From: Acidiferrobacteraceae bacterium
GTDB taxonomy: Bacteria > Pseudomonadota > Gammaproteobacteria > Arenicellales > UBA868
Assembly: GCA_002721105.1 (NCBI GenBank)
Contig: PBJL01000007.1
Location: forward strand, 1-15,134
Length of the DNA: 15,134 nt
Direction: 5' to 3'
Below are positions 7,169-14,372 of the stretch, piece after piece; positions within the stretch are counted from its first letter, which is position 1; each line of letters starts with the position of its first letter. The position numbers and the translations under genes were made by a program. Under the pieces are notes generated by a model. It did not search any database and had not been told where the DNA came from. It was given only the letters and a program-made list of their open reading frames with translations.

Positions 7169-8107
7169 ATGCGAAATGTGACTAATTTAATTTTGTGTGG
7201 CGACAAAGCTCACGCAAGTTTTGTATATAGAGCACTTTCAAAAATTAAAAGGATTCAAATCCAAGCAGTCTTTTCTGATAACGATATTTTCTGCATGTTG
7301 GACCAACAACTTGTGGGCGAAATCGCTAGAGCAAAAAATATCCCAACTTATAAGCCAAAAGAACTAACTGTTGACACATTAAAATCAATTTCTGAAAAAT
7401 CTCCTGTTGATCTGATGCTATTGGTCGAGTGGAAACAGTTGTTGGATAGTTCCATATTTTCCTTCCCAAAACTTGGGACCTTTAATATTCATGACAGCCT
7501 TCTCCCTGAATATCGAGGTTCATCTCCTATGAATTGGACAATAATAAATGGACTTACTTTGTCAGGAGCAACCTTTTATAGTTTGAATGAAAAAGCCGAT
7601 AGTGGTCCGATTTGGGCTCAAAAATCGTTTCAAATTAAACCTGATGATTACGCTATTGATGTTTTAAAAAAAACCTGCAATGCTTATGAAACCGTTGCTA
7701 TTGAAGGAGTCAATGCAGTCCTTGATAAAAAGAACCCTGCTCAGCAAAATGAAGAAAAGGCAACTTATTGTGCCAAAAGACTACCCAGTGATGGCTTTTT
7801 GGACTTTAACCTGGATGTAAACAGAATCTATAACACCATTAGGGCCTTGACCCCTCCTTTTCCCGGTGCCTTTTGTTTCTATGAAGGAAAAAAGGTAATA
7901 ATTCTAAAGGCTTCAATTGCAAAAAAACAGCCTTTCTATGTCGGGAATATACCAGGGAAGCTTTTAAATACTCGTAAAATTTTGGTTTTATGTGGCAAAG
8001 GTGTGTTACATATTGAGAAAATACATGTAAAATCTAATGGTAAAGTTTATAATGACCCTGAAACTTTTTTCGTAGATAAAAATTTCAGGATCAATCAAAA
8101 TGATTGA
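7169..8107 (+). CDS. Sugar N-formyltransferase (Fmt/ArnA-like), first copy
   Basis: A 312-residue formyltransferase that would transfer a formyl group from 10-formyltetrahydrofolate to the amine of a nucleotide-linked sugar. The catalytic triad is intact: Asn106 and His108 in NIHDSLLPEYRG and Asp144 in KADSGPI, followed by the C-terminal OB-like domain with RALTPPFPGA near 226-235. The middle is typical of ArnA and WbkC-type sugar formyltransferases. It is not the housekeeping tRNA enzyme by context, as it sits among surface-sugar genes. The start is the ATG at 7169. No strong Shine-Dalgarno is visible and a 126-bp gap separates it from the MNIO-like gene. A second, divergent copy lies at 9608; both keep the TYxxxRxPxDG block (TYCAKRLPSDG here). 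Two copies suggest two different amino-sugar acceptors or two positions formylated. Confidence 0.92.
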   Translation: MRNVTNLILCGDKAHASFVYRALSKIKRIQIQAVFSDNDIFCMLDQQLVGEIARAKNIPTYKPKELTVDTLKSISEKSPVDLMLLVEWKQLLDSSIFSFPKLGTFNIHDSLLPEYRGSSPMNWTIINGLTLSGATFYSLNEKADSGPIWAQKSFQIKPDDYAIDVLKKTCNAYETVAIEGVNAVLDKKNPAQQNEEKATYCAKRLPSDGFLDFNLDVNRIYNTIRALTPPFPGAFCFYEGKKVIILKASIAKKQPFYVGNIPGKLLNTRKILVLCGKGVLHIEKIHVKSNGKVYNDPETFFVDKNFRINQND

Positions 8108-8208
8108 CTTAATTCGCTTAAGGCGCATGCTAGGCTGTGGCTGTAGTTAAATTTTTAGTATGCGGTTATTTTAATGCAACCACTACTTTTTAGGACTCAG
8201 AAGATAAT

Positions 8209-9318
8209 ATGACCACCGAGAATTTACAAATCCAAGAAAATAAACACCAGTTTGACATGAATACAGGTTGGTCTTACTGGCATAACCATTATTTAAGAGG
8301 TCAAGGTAAAATATTTGCCTATTTGTGGAACCGTTTTCAGTGGAATTATTTTCACCAATTAAAACTCGTTCCATCCTTCCCCTTGAATGTCCATATCGAG
8401 TCTTCCAGCCAGTGCAACATAAAGTGTGACCACTGCTTTCGCCAGTACATGGATATGAAGGAAGACGAGCATATGCCTATGGATATGTACAGAAAAATTG
8501 TTGATGAATGTGCTGCAAATGGACTTTATACCCTGAAATTCAGTATGCGTGGTGAACCTACATTACACCCTGAAATTGTTGAAATGGTGGCCTACGCAAA
8601 AGAAAAGGGGGTTAAAGAGGTCTGGATCAATACCCACGGTGGCAACTTGACTGATGAGATGATGGAAGGATTTGTGAAAGGGGGGCTGGATATATTGAAT
8701 ATTTCTTTTGATGGTTTGGGGGAGATCTATGAAAGTGTTCGAAAACCTCTCAAATATGATAAGTCCCTTGAAAAACTAAAGATAATTATGGATGTAAGAA
8801 AGAAATATCAAGCCAAAAAACCACTCGTAAAAGTTCAATCCCTCTGGTCTTCGATCAAGCATGATCCTGACGAATATTTAAATGTGATGTCTAATATCGT
8901 TGACAAGGTGGCTTACAATATTGACTACGATTTTAAAGAACACCACTTTGTCCCTGACCCTGAGTTCGTATGCTACCGTCTATGGCAGCAAATTTCCATT
9001 ACTAGTAAGGGGGATTATCTTAAATGTCCTTCTGATTTTGAAAAGGAAGAAGTGTTGGGAAATGTCATGGACATAAGTATTAAAAAAGCTTGGGGTACTA
9101 TGCAAAGAATTGAGAGAGAGAAACATTTAGCAAGAAGAAGGCTTGAATCCGATGTTTGTGCTAAATGCCACCATGGGGCTAAGACTTTTGAAGTAGACAG
9201 AAATATTGGAGAAAAAAAACGCCACGTCAATGACATTAAATATGATGGAGAATTTGCGGGTGCAGGTGTTTACAGGGATCCTGAGGTTCCAGCAACTTGG
9301 CCCAATGCAAAAGACTGA
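8209..9318 (+). CDS. Radical SAM/SPASM protein, HGAK subtype (first copy)
   Basis: A 369-residue radical SAM protein. The cluster motif is C69-x3-C73-x2-C76 (CNIKCDHC), RGEP at 114-117 replaces the usual GGEP, and NISFDGL (164-170) is the late-barrel strand. The SPASM-like C-terminal region has C255, C273, C317 and C320, ending in C-x2-C-x-HGAK at 317-325. Before the barrel is an unusual aromatic-rich N-terminal segment of about 58 residues (FDMNTGWSYWHNHYLRG at 15-31). About 45 polar residues follow the last cysteine pair. The protein at 10666 shares the VDECA, FSxRGE, SFDGL/SIDGL and HGAK blocks, so the two are paralogues. Both sit directly after a formyltransferase gene, suggesting that each pair serves one product. 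The substrate is unknown; an amino or formamido sugar is a context guess. The ATG at 8209 follows AGAAGAT, a weak ribosome site. Confidence 0.9.
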   Translation: MTTENLQIQENKHQFDMNTGWSYWHNHYLRGQGKIFAYLWNRFQWNYFHQLKLVPSFPLNVHIESSSQCNIKCDHCFRQYMDMKEDEHMPMDMYRKIVDECAANGLYTLKFSMRGEPTLHPEIVEMVAYAKEKGVKEVWINTHGGNLTDEMMEGFVKGGLDILNISFDGLGEIYESVRKPLKYDKSLEKLKIIMDVRKKYQAKKPLVKVQSLWSSIKHDPDEYLNVMSNIVDKVAYNIDYDFKEHHFVPDPEFVCYRLWQQISITSKGDYLKCPSDFEKEEVLGNVMDISIKKAWGTMQRIEREKHLARRRLESDVCAKCHHGAKTFEVDRNIGEKKRHVNDIKYDGEFAGAGVYRDPEVPATWPNAKD

Positions 9319-9607
9319 GATGTTGTTGGAGTCCAATATTTTTTAAGCAGGCTAGTTTGGTAGTTGTTTTTTTGGGGAGGTAATTTGATACCCTTTAAGG
9401 TCCATCCAAAATTGCAGAACTAAAACCAGTAATCAAGTTCCCTTTGATGCTAGAAGATGTTCCCCAAAAAAATGAATGCAGGATTTAAGTTCTGATCATT
9501 TAGAACCCTTATTCCATTTCCCAAATACTTTTTTTTGAAATTCCTTGGGTGGTTACAAATTTAAAAGTAACTAGCAAATTGAAGAATCTAAGTTAAGATT
9601 TCTGTTA
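9319..9607 (+). other. 289-bp gap with a strong orphan Shine-Dalgarno and distant inverted repeat
   Basis: No ordinary gene is seen. GGGGAGG at 9374-9380 would be a strong ribosome-binding site, but the only start at usable spacing is a TTG at 9385, giving a 12-codon frame that stops at 9421-9423. TTTTTTTGGGGA (9367-9378) is an exact reverse complement of TCCCCAAAAAAA (9461-9472), so in RNA the downstream copy could mask this ribosome site. No hairpin with a T-tract typical of a terminator was found. Confidence 0.5.
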
Positions 9608-10456
9608 ATGGGGTTTGAAACAATATTTATTGGTAATGAGTCCCCCTTTTTAGAGGTGCTCAGTGATATTTCCAGAGTATCGGGAATTGTTTGTGAACCT
9701 ATTCGAGGGACTTCAAAAAAAGTATTTGGGTCTAGTTATCAATTTGCCAAAGAAAGAAAGATTGAGATAATTTCGCCATCTTCATTTTTAAAAAAACCTC
9801 GGCCTACAGATATTATAGTTGTTTCTGGTTTTTCCAAGCTTATTCCTGGAAGAGTAATTAAATCTAGTCGGGTGGCCACAATAAATATTCATCAATCGCT
9901 TCTCCCAGCCTATAAGGGTAGGCATCCTTTGAATTGGGCTATAATAAAAGGTGAAAACTTTACAGGGGTTACCCTTCACCATTTAAACAAAAATTTTGAC
10001 GAAGGAAACATAATTCTCCAGAAAAAGGTTAAAATATCTGAAAAAGATAACATAATGGATATTTATTGGAAGACCGTAATAAAAGGCACCGAGCTTTTAT
10101 GCGCATTTTATAAAAATGCCAAAAGGGGAAATATAGGCGGTTTTCGGCAAAATCAGAAACTAGCTACTTATTATCCTCCTAGAAAACCTAGAGATGGCAA
10201 AATTGATTGGAATGAAACGGCCGTCAATATTAATAATTTGGTCAGGGCACTGACTTATCCCTATCCCGGCGCTTATTTTTATTTCCAAAAGAAAAAATGG
10301 GTTATCGAAGAAGCTCAGGTTTTTAGAAATGGACCAGCAGGTTCAAGGGTCGGTAAACCCTTTTTTTTGAGAGGCGCTTGTTTAGTTAAAACAGGCTCTG
10401 ATTTTATAAAAATTAATCGCTTCAGAAATAAAAACCTGAAAGATATTAAAAATTAA
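9608..10456 (+). CDS. Sugar N-formyltransferase (Fmt/ArnA-like), second copy
   Basis: A 282-residue formyltransferase related to the one at 7169. The catalytic Asn93-His95 lie in NIHQSLLPAYKG and Asp131 in KNFDEGNI; the C-terminal part has TYYPPRKPRDG near 186-196 and VRALTYPYPGAYFYF. It is shorter than the first copy both before the catalytic block and at the C-terminal end, and the two are clearly divergent, so they are not a recent duplication. It probably formylates a different amino sugar or position from 10-formyltetrahydrofolate. The start at ATG 9608 has no obvious Shine-Dalgarno. The frame is open back to a TAG at 9572-9574, but I see no usual start codon in that stretch. It is followed by a 209-bp gap carrying a gene remnant and then the third radical SAM gene. 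Confidence 0.9.
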   Translation: MGFETIFIGNESPFLEVLSDISRVSGIVCEPIRGTSKKVFGSSYQFAKERKIEIISPSSFLKKPRPTDIIVVSGFSKLIPGRVIKSSRVATINIHQSLLPAYKGRHPLNWAIIKGENFTGVTLHHLNKNFDEGNIILQKKVKISEKDNIMDIYWKTVIKGTELLCAFYKNAKRGNIGGFRQNQKLATYYPPRKPRDGKIDWNETAVNINNLVRALTYPYPGAYFYFQKKKWVIEEAQVFRNGPAGSRVGKPFFLRGACLVKTGSDFIKINRFRNKNLKDIKN

Positions 10457-10515
10457 TTTTAGATTTGGCAGATAAAGCACGACTGGAGAAAAAAATAACC
10501 TAAAAAAAGCAAATT

Positions 10516-10569
10516 ATGGAGCAAAAATAACTATTTGATATGAATACCGGTTATTTTGTAGCATGGTAA
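10516..10569 (+). pseudogene. Short decayed remnant resembling the N-terminus of the radical SAM gene at 8209
   Basis: Read from an ATG at 10516, this gives MEQK, a stop, then LFDMNTGYFVAW and another stop (10567-10569). The protein at 8209 has ENKHQFDMNTGWSYW at residues 10-24. At DNA level 10534-10552 matches 8251-8269 at 17 of 19 bases, with both mismatches in third codon positions. It lies just upstream of the paralogous radical SAM gene, as expected for the decayed start of an earlier copy replaced or lost by recombination. Only about 50 bp are recognisable, so chance or a conserved regulatory leader cannot be excluded. Confidence 0.4.
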
Positions 10570-10629
10570 TGGAAACCCTGTGGTATTATTTTCTAACCAA
10601 TTGATTTGTTGCATTTAATAGTTAATTTT

Positions 10630-10646
10630 AAGACGCTGGCCGTCTT
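10630..10646 (+). promoter_or_regulatory. Small leader hairpin before the third radical SAM gene
   Basis: AAGACG (10630-10635), loop CTGGC, and CGTCTT (10641-10646) form a 6-bp stem. Flanking TTTTA and TAAAA could extend it imperfectly. It sits 9 bases before the TGGAG ribosome site (10656-10660) of the gene at 10666. No T-run follows directly, so an intrinsic terminator is unlikely; a leader or stabilising hairpin is possible. Confidence 0.3.
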
Positions 10647-10665
10647 GTAAAAAACTGGAGCCTCC

Positions 10666-11907
10666 ATGTCTGAGTTTCGAATAAAAGGCAAAGATGTAGC
10701 CTCGAAATATACAGCTAATAAGTTGGAATTTGACGAGTCAACTTATTGCTATAGTTCTGAGCAAAAGGAGAAAGAATTTATAGATTCACAATTTTCCTCT
10801 ATTGATGAAAAGGAGAAATATAAGGCTTATAGGGAGGAATGGCACCGCAGGGCGGATGAATGCGATTCGGGAGACAAGCCTCTGGCTGTTATTTGTGAGT
10901 TAGTTAGCTCCTGCAACTTGAAATGCGAGATGTGCTATACCATAACAGAGGAATTTCAGGAAGCCGTTGTAGGCGATCAGAGAATGATGCCTTGGGAAAT
11001 GGTTGTCAGAATAGTAGATGAGTGTGCCGAAATTGGGGTGCCCAGTATGCTTTTTTCCTGGCGAGGGGAATCCACCATGTACCGGGTTAAAGGTCCTGAT
11101 GGAAAACCCAGAGATTTTGCGGATGCGTTGGCTTATGCCAGAAAGAAAGGAATTCTTGAGATTACCAGCCTGACAAATGGGCGAATAATGAGCCTGGAGT
11201 TAATAGAAAAAATGGTCAAGGCCCAGCCCAACTGGCTCAGTTTCTCCATTGATGGCTTGGAAGAAGAGTATGGCAAGGTTCGCAAGGCTGTGAAAACAGA
11301 TAAGGGTTGTGAGCCTTTTGAACTAGTCACTTCAAATATAAAAAATATTGTCCAATTAAGAGACCAATTAGGTTTTTCCAAACCTCAGATCAGAACCAAT
11401 ACCATATTCCCCGCTATAGCCAAAAATCCTATTAAATATCGAGAATTCATGGAAAATTTGGGGGTCGGTTTAGTCACCATAAATGAGATTCTGGATTTTA
11501 GGGGATTGGAACTTCCTGACGACGATATTTTGGATAATTGGATGTGCATGTACCCTTTCCAACGCCTTGTTATCAGTGCGAATGGAACGGTTATGGCCTG
11601 CCCCGGGGCACATAACGAAGAAGACGATGTTGCTTTGGGGAGGATTCCTGGAGGAATAAAAAAACGGGTCAAAATTAATGGAGCTAATAAGGATATAGAA
11701 TACCCGGAAGGCACGCTTATGGATGCTTGGAATTCTGAAAAGCTCATTCGGGTGCGCGAACTACACGCGACAAATCGACGCAAAGAAATTTGGGCCTGTA
11801 AGCATTGCAGGCACGGGGCAAAAAAATATGGCGTAAAATGGCTCCCGGACGAATGGGATATGGAAAAAATGCAATGGAAAACTCAAAGGCGTTTTAGGAA
11901 TAATTGA
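10666..11907 (+). CDS. Radical SAM/SPASM protein, HGAK subtype (second copy)
   Basis: A 413-residue radical SAM protein paralogous to that at 8209. The cluster motif is C83-x3-C87-x2-C90 (CNLKCEMC), with RGES at 133-136 in the GGEP position, SFSIDGL (192-198), and a C-terminal SPASM-like set of C294, C312, C378 and C381 ending in C-x2-C-x-HGAK (378-386). Unlike its partner it has an insert right after the RGE motif (about 139-151, YRVKGPDGKPRDF), and a charged, non-aromatic N-terminal segment of about 70 residues. These differences near the SAM and substrate sites suggest a different substrate. The ATG at 10666 has a good ribosome site, TGGAG, five bases upstream. It ends block B. As with its partner, the reaction is unknown; sugar oxidation, epimerisation or deamination are possible by analogy with BtrN, NeoN and DesII. 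Confidence 0.9.
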   Translation: MSEFRIKGKDVASKYTANKLEFDESTYCYSSEQKEKEFIDSQFSSIDEKEKYKAYREEWHRRADECDSGDKPLAVICELVSSCNLKCEMCYTITEEFQEAVVGDQRMMPWEMVVRIVDECAEIGVPSMLFSWRGESTMYRVKGPDGKPRDFADALAYARKKGILEITSLTNGRIMSLELIEKMVKAQPNWLSFSIDGLEEEYGKVRKAVKTDKGCEPFELVTSNIKNIVQLRDQLGFSKPQIRTNTIFPAIAKNPIKYREFMENLGVGLVTINEILDFRGLELPDDDILDNWMCMYPFQRLVISANGTVMACPGAHNEEDDVALGRIPGGIKKRVKINGANKDIEYPEGTLMDAWNSEKLIRVRELHATNRRKEIWACKHCRHGAKKYGVKWLPDEWDMEKMQWKTQRRFRNN

Positions 11908-12165
11908 GTTTGCTGATTAGGCCCAACTATGGACTTTTGATTTGCTAAGCAACTTCTTGTATAAAAAAAGGTTTAGGCCCAACACTAGTTGAATGAAAAA
12001 TTTGATAAAGGAAGTATTTTTTTAAGTGTGTAAATCCAATCTAAACCTCAAGGAAGATCAGTAATTATAAATTTTTTGTCATAACGGCAATATTCTTATA
12101 ATTTAAACCTGATTTTAATCTCTCATTTCCAAAAACTTTTTAATCTTAGATTTTAGAGGGTATAC
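11908..12165 (+). other. 258-bp gap between blocks B and C
   Basis: No gene is seen. An 11-bp direct repeat TTAGGCCCAAC occurs at 11917-11927 and 11973-11983. A candidate promoter lies at 12076-12102 and a good ribosome site AGAGGG at 12155-12160 before the GTG at 12166. No clear terminator for the upstream gene was recognised. Confidence 0.5.
12076..12102 (+). promoter_or_regulatory. Candidate sigma-70-type promoter for block C
   Basis: TTGTCA (12076-12081, 5 of 6) is followed after 15 bases by a perfect TATAAT (12097-12102), 63 bp before the GTG start at 12166. The 15-base spacer is shorter than the ideal 17. With the 258-bp gap, it suggests the methyltransferase starts a separate transcript. 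Confidence 0.45.
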
Positions 12166-12948
12166 GTGTCTGACCAGATGTATTGGAAGAAGATATTTGG
12201 GATTGAAGTTTTTAAACTTCAATATGGAATAAAAAGTTTTTTATATCGTTTTTTCAAATTCAAATTTCCAAAGCTTAAATCACAAAAAGATTATTGGACC
12301 GATCGTGGTCGAGTTTATATGGATGAAGTTTTGAGCTCCGGTTATTTGGATCGAGAGGTCTTCTTTCAAGATATGATGATTCGGGAATTAAGGGGTTTGG
12401 AATTTAATAGTCTCTTCGAAGCAGGGTGTGGTTTCGGCTGGAATATTAAACGAGCGAAAGATGATTTTCCAGCAATTCGAGTGGGGGGCGTCGACTTCAG
12501 TCAGCCTCAACTTTTGAATTCAAAAAAGTATATGGATAAATACAATGCCTTAGTCAGTCGAGGAGATGCCACCCAACTTCCCTTTTGTGATAATGCTTTT
12601 GATATAGGAATTACAGTTGGGGTTTTAATGAACATACATCCTTCAAAGATAGAAAATGCTTTAAAGGAGATGATAAGAGTCAGTAAAAAATATATTGTTC
12701 ACTTAGAATATGATGAGTTGCACGCAACGGAAGAACTCATAAAAAGGAGAGCATTTAAAACAAATATTGTTTCTCATTATTATAAAGCCCTTTACCAATC
12801 CTTAGGAAAACATATTATTAATTTTAAAACCCACATTGATTTCTCTGAAGAATTTGAGAGACATAATAAAAAGATTAAAAGCCAGTTGATGGACTGGGAG
12901 TCCTTTGAAGGGCCGGAAAAATATATATTCATGGTAGTAAAGATATAA
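12166..12948 (+). CDS. Class I SAM-dependent methyltransferase
   Basis: A 260-residue methyltransferase of the Methyltransf_11-like Rossmann type. Motif I is LFEAGCGFGWNI (83-94), the acidic residue for SAM ribose binding is Asp110 in GGVDFS, motif II includes GDATQLPF (133-140), and FDIGITVGVLMNI (145-157) is the following strand. Residues 1-80 form a basic, aromatic-rich extension (FLYRFFKFKFPKLK, 25-38) that might lie against the membrane or another protein. The start is a GTG with a well-placed AGAGGG five bases upstream; no ATG gives a better fit. It is 10 bp before the deacetylase gene, so the two are cotranscribed. Methylation of a sugar hydroxyl, amine or formamide is plausible from context, but the acceptor is unknown. 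Confidence 0.87.
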   Translation: MSDQMYWKKIFGIEVFKLQYGIKSFLYRFFKFKFPKLKSQKDYWTDRGRVYMDEVLSSGYLDREVFFQDMMIRELRGLEFNSLFEAGCGFGWNIKRAKDDFPAIRVGGVDFSQPQLLNSKKYMDKYNALVSRGDATQLPFCDNAFDIGITVGVLMNIHPSKIENALKEMIRVSKKYIVHLEYDELHATEELIKRRAFKTNIVSHYYKALYQSLGKHIINFKTHIDFSEEFERHNKKIKSQLMDWESFEGPEKYIFMVVKI

Positions 12949-12958
12949 CACCTAAAGT

Positions 12959-13621
12959 ATGAAAATTCTAATTATAGCTCCTCATATGGACGATGAAGTT
13001 TTGGGTTGTGGTGGAACTATTGTTCGCCATGTCGATTCAGGTGATCATGTGACCGTTTGTATTGTTGCCAATAGAGCTTACGACCACAAATATGAGCAAA
13101 AATTAATAGAGCAGGAAAAGAACTCTTGTAAAAAAGCTCAAGAAATTCTTTCTTATCAGCAATTAATATTTTTGGGATTACCTGATGAAAAACTTGATCA
13201 GTCGCAAATAGATCTCATCATTCCTCTTGAGAAAGTTATTGGTGATTGCAAGCCGGATATTGTTTATATTCCCCATCGAGGAGATTTAAATCAGGATCAC
13301 CGTGCAGTTTTTGAGGCAGTAAGAGTGGTTTGTCGTCCCAACGCACAACATTATGTGAAAACTGTCCGAGCATTTGAAGTGCCCTCTTCAACCGATCAGG
13401 TTTTTGCGGCCAGTGAATGGCCTTTTCTTCCAACCTATTTTGTTGACATAGAAAATACTCTGGAGAAGAAAATCATGGCTATGTCCTGTTATTCAAAAGA
13501 GAGCAAACCATTTCCTCATTCCCGTTCGACTGAGGGACTACGAGTATTTTCTAAAAAACGCGGGATGGAAATTGGAATAAAAGCTGCTGAGGCTTTTGTG
13601 ATATTGCGAGATAGCTGGTGA
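12959..13621 (+). CDS. PIG-L/LmbE-family N-deacetylase
   Basis: A 220-residue zinc-dependent deacetylase of the PIG-L family, which removes acetyl groups from N-acetyl amino sugars such as GlcNAc-linked substrates. The N-terminal motif APHMDDEVLGCGG gives zinc ligands His9 and Asp12, with Asp11 as the likely general base. The third ligand His114 lies in PHRGDLNQDHR (105-115). Length and layout are typical for bacterial LmbE-type proteins, and the lack of a signal peptide places it in the cytosol. Paired with two formyltransferases in the cluster, it could expose an amine for formylation. Homologues next to NeuB-type genes are often predicted to act on nonulosonic acid precursors. It starts 10 bp after the methyltransferase and its TGA ends 4 bp before the cytidylyltransferase start. 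Confidence 0.93.
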   Translation: MKILIIAPHMDDEVLGCGGTIVRHVDSGDHVTVCIVANRAYDHKYEQKLIEQEKNSCKKAQEILSYQQLIFLGLPDEKLDQSQIDLIIPLEKVIGDCKPDIVYIPHRGDLNQDHRAVFEAVRVVCRPNAQHYVKTVRAFEVPSSTDQVFAASEWPFLPTYFVDIENTLEKKIMAMSCYSKESKPFPHSRSTEGLRVFSKKRGMEIGIKAAEAFVILRDSW

Positions 13622-13625
13622 AATT

Positions 13626-14354
13626 TTGCTGAGACCTGAACGTACAATAGCCATTGTACAAGCTCGCATGGGTTCTTCTCGTCTCCCTGGAAAAATGATG
13701 ATGGACCTTTCTGGCAAGCCGGTTTTGCATTGGGTGTTGTCAAGAGTTAAAAGGGCAAAACAAATAGATTCTATCTGGCTTGCTACAAGTGATACCCAAA
13801 AAGACAATCCTCTTGAGGAGTTGGCAAAAAAACTTAATGTTCCTGTATATAGGGGAAGTGAGTCTGATGTTCTTGGACGATTTGTGGCAACTGCAAAATT
13901 AGCAGAAACCGATCATGTTGTTCGAGTATGCGGAGATAACCCGTTAGTAGCGAATGAAGAGATAGATAGATTAGTGAAGTTCTATAAAATTCTTCTTAAA
14001 GAAAATAACAACCAGAAAAATTTATATGCTTTTAATTTTGCATCCAAGATGGGAAATCAATATCCCGATGGATTTGGGGCGGAAATTTTATCCTTTTCTC
14101 TTTTGAATAAAATTTCTGAGTTAGATAATAGCCCTTCTTCACGAGAACATGTAACAAAATATATTTGGGACCATCCAGAACAATTTGCAATTCGGACACT
14201 TCCTGCCCCGAAAGAAATCGCATATCCCACTGTCAAACTGGATTTGGATTCCTGGCAAGATCTGAAAAAATTAAATTTAGTATGCTCCCATCTTAAAGAA
14301 GATAGCTCGCCTGAAAAAATTATTCAGGTTTATATAAAACAGTTTGGCTTATGA
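13626..14354 (+). CDS. spsF: SpsF-type CMP-sugar cytidylyltransferase
   Basis: A 242-residue nucleotidyltransferase that probably activates the nonulosonic acid with CTP to form the CMP-sugar. The signature VQARMGSSRLPGK is complete (11-23, Arg14, Arg19, Lys23), followed by ATSD (53-56), VYRGSESDVLGR (74-85), RVCGDNP (100-106) with Asp104 for metal binding, and KLDLDSWQDL (204-213) with Asp206 and Asp208. All these are altered or weaker in the divergent homologue at the left edge. The start is probably the TTG at 13626 with GGTGA just before it: no ATG or GTG start lies in frame ahead of the signature, and the ATG inside the signature would remove the loop. No classical NeuA is visible in the window, so this enzyme is the best candidate for the activation step. 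Confidence 0.88.
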   Translation: MLRPERTIAIVQARMGSSRLPGKMMMDLSGKPVLHWVLSRVKRAKQIDSIWLATSDTQKDNPLEELAKKLNVPVYRGSESDVLGRFVATAKLAETDHVVRVCGDNPLVANEEIDRLVKFYKILLKENNNQKNLYAFNFASKMGNQYPDGFGAEILSFSLLNKISELDNSPSSREHVTKYIWDHPEQFAIRTLPAPKEIAYPTVKLDLDSWQDLKKLNLVCSHLKEDSSPEKIIQVYIKQFGL

Positions 14355-14372
14355 TAAGAGATTAGTTTAAAA

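Noticed and set aside
8105..8139. TTGACT near the end of the first formyltransferase gene as a promoter for the radical SAM gene at 8209
   Set aside because: No acceptable -10 box occurs at 16-18 bases; the nearest candidates match poorly or are too far.
11385..11783. 132-codon minus-strand frame opposite the radical SAM gene at 10666
   Set aside because: It lies entirely within a clear radical SAM gene on the other strand and shows no recognisable domain.
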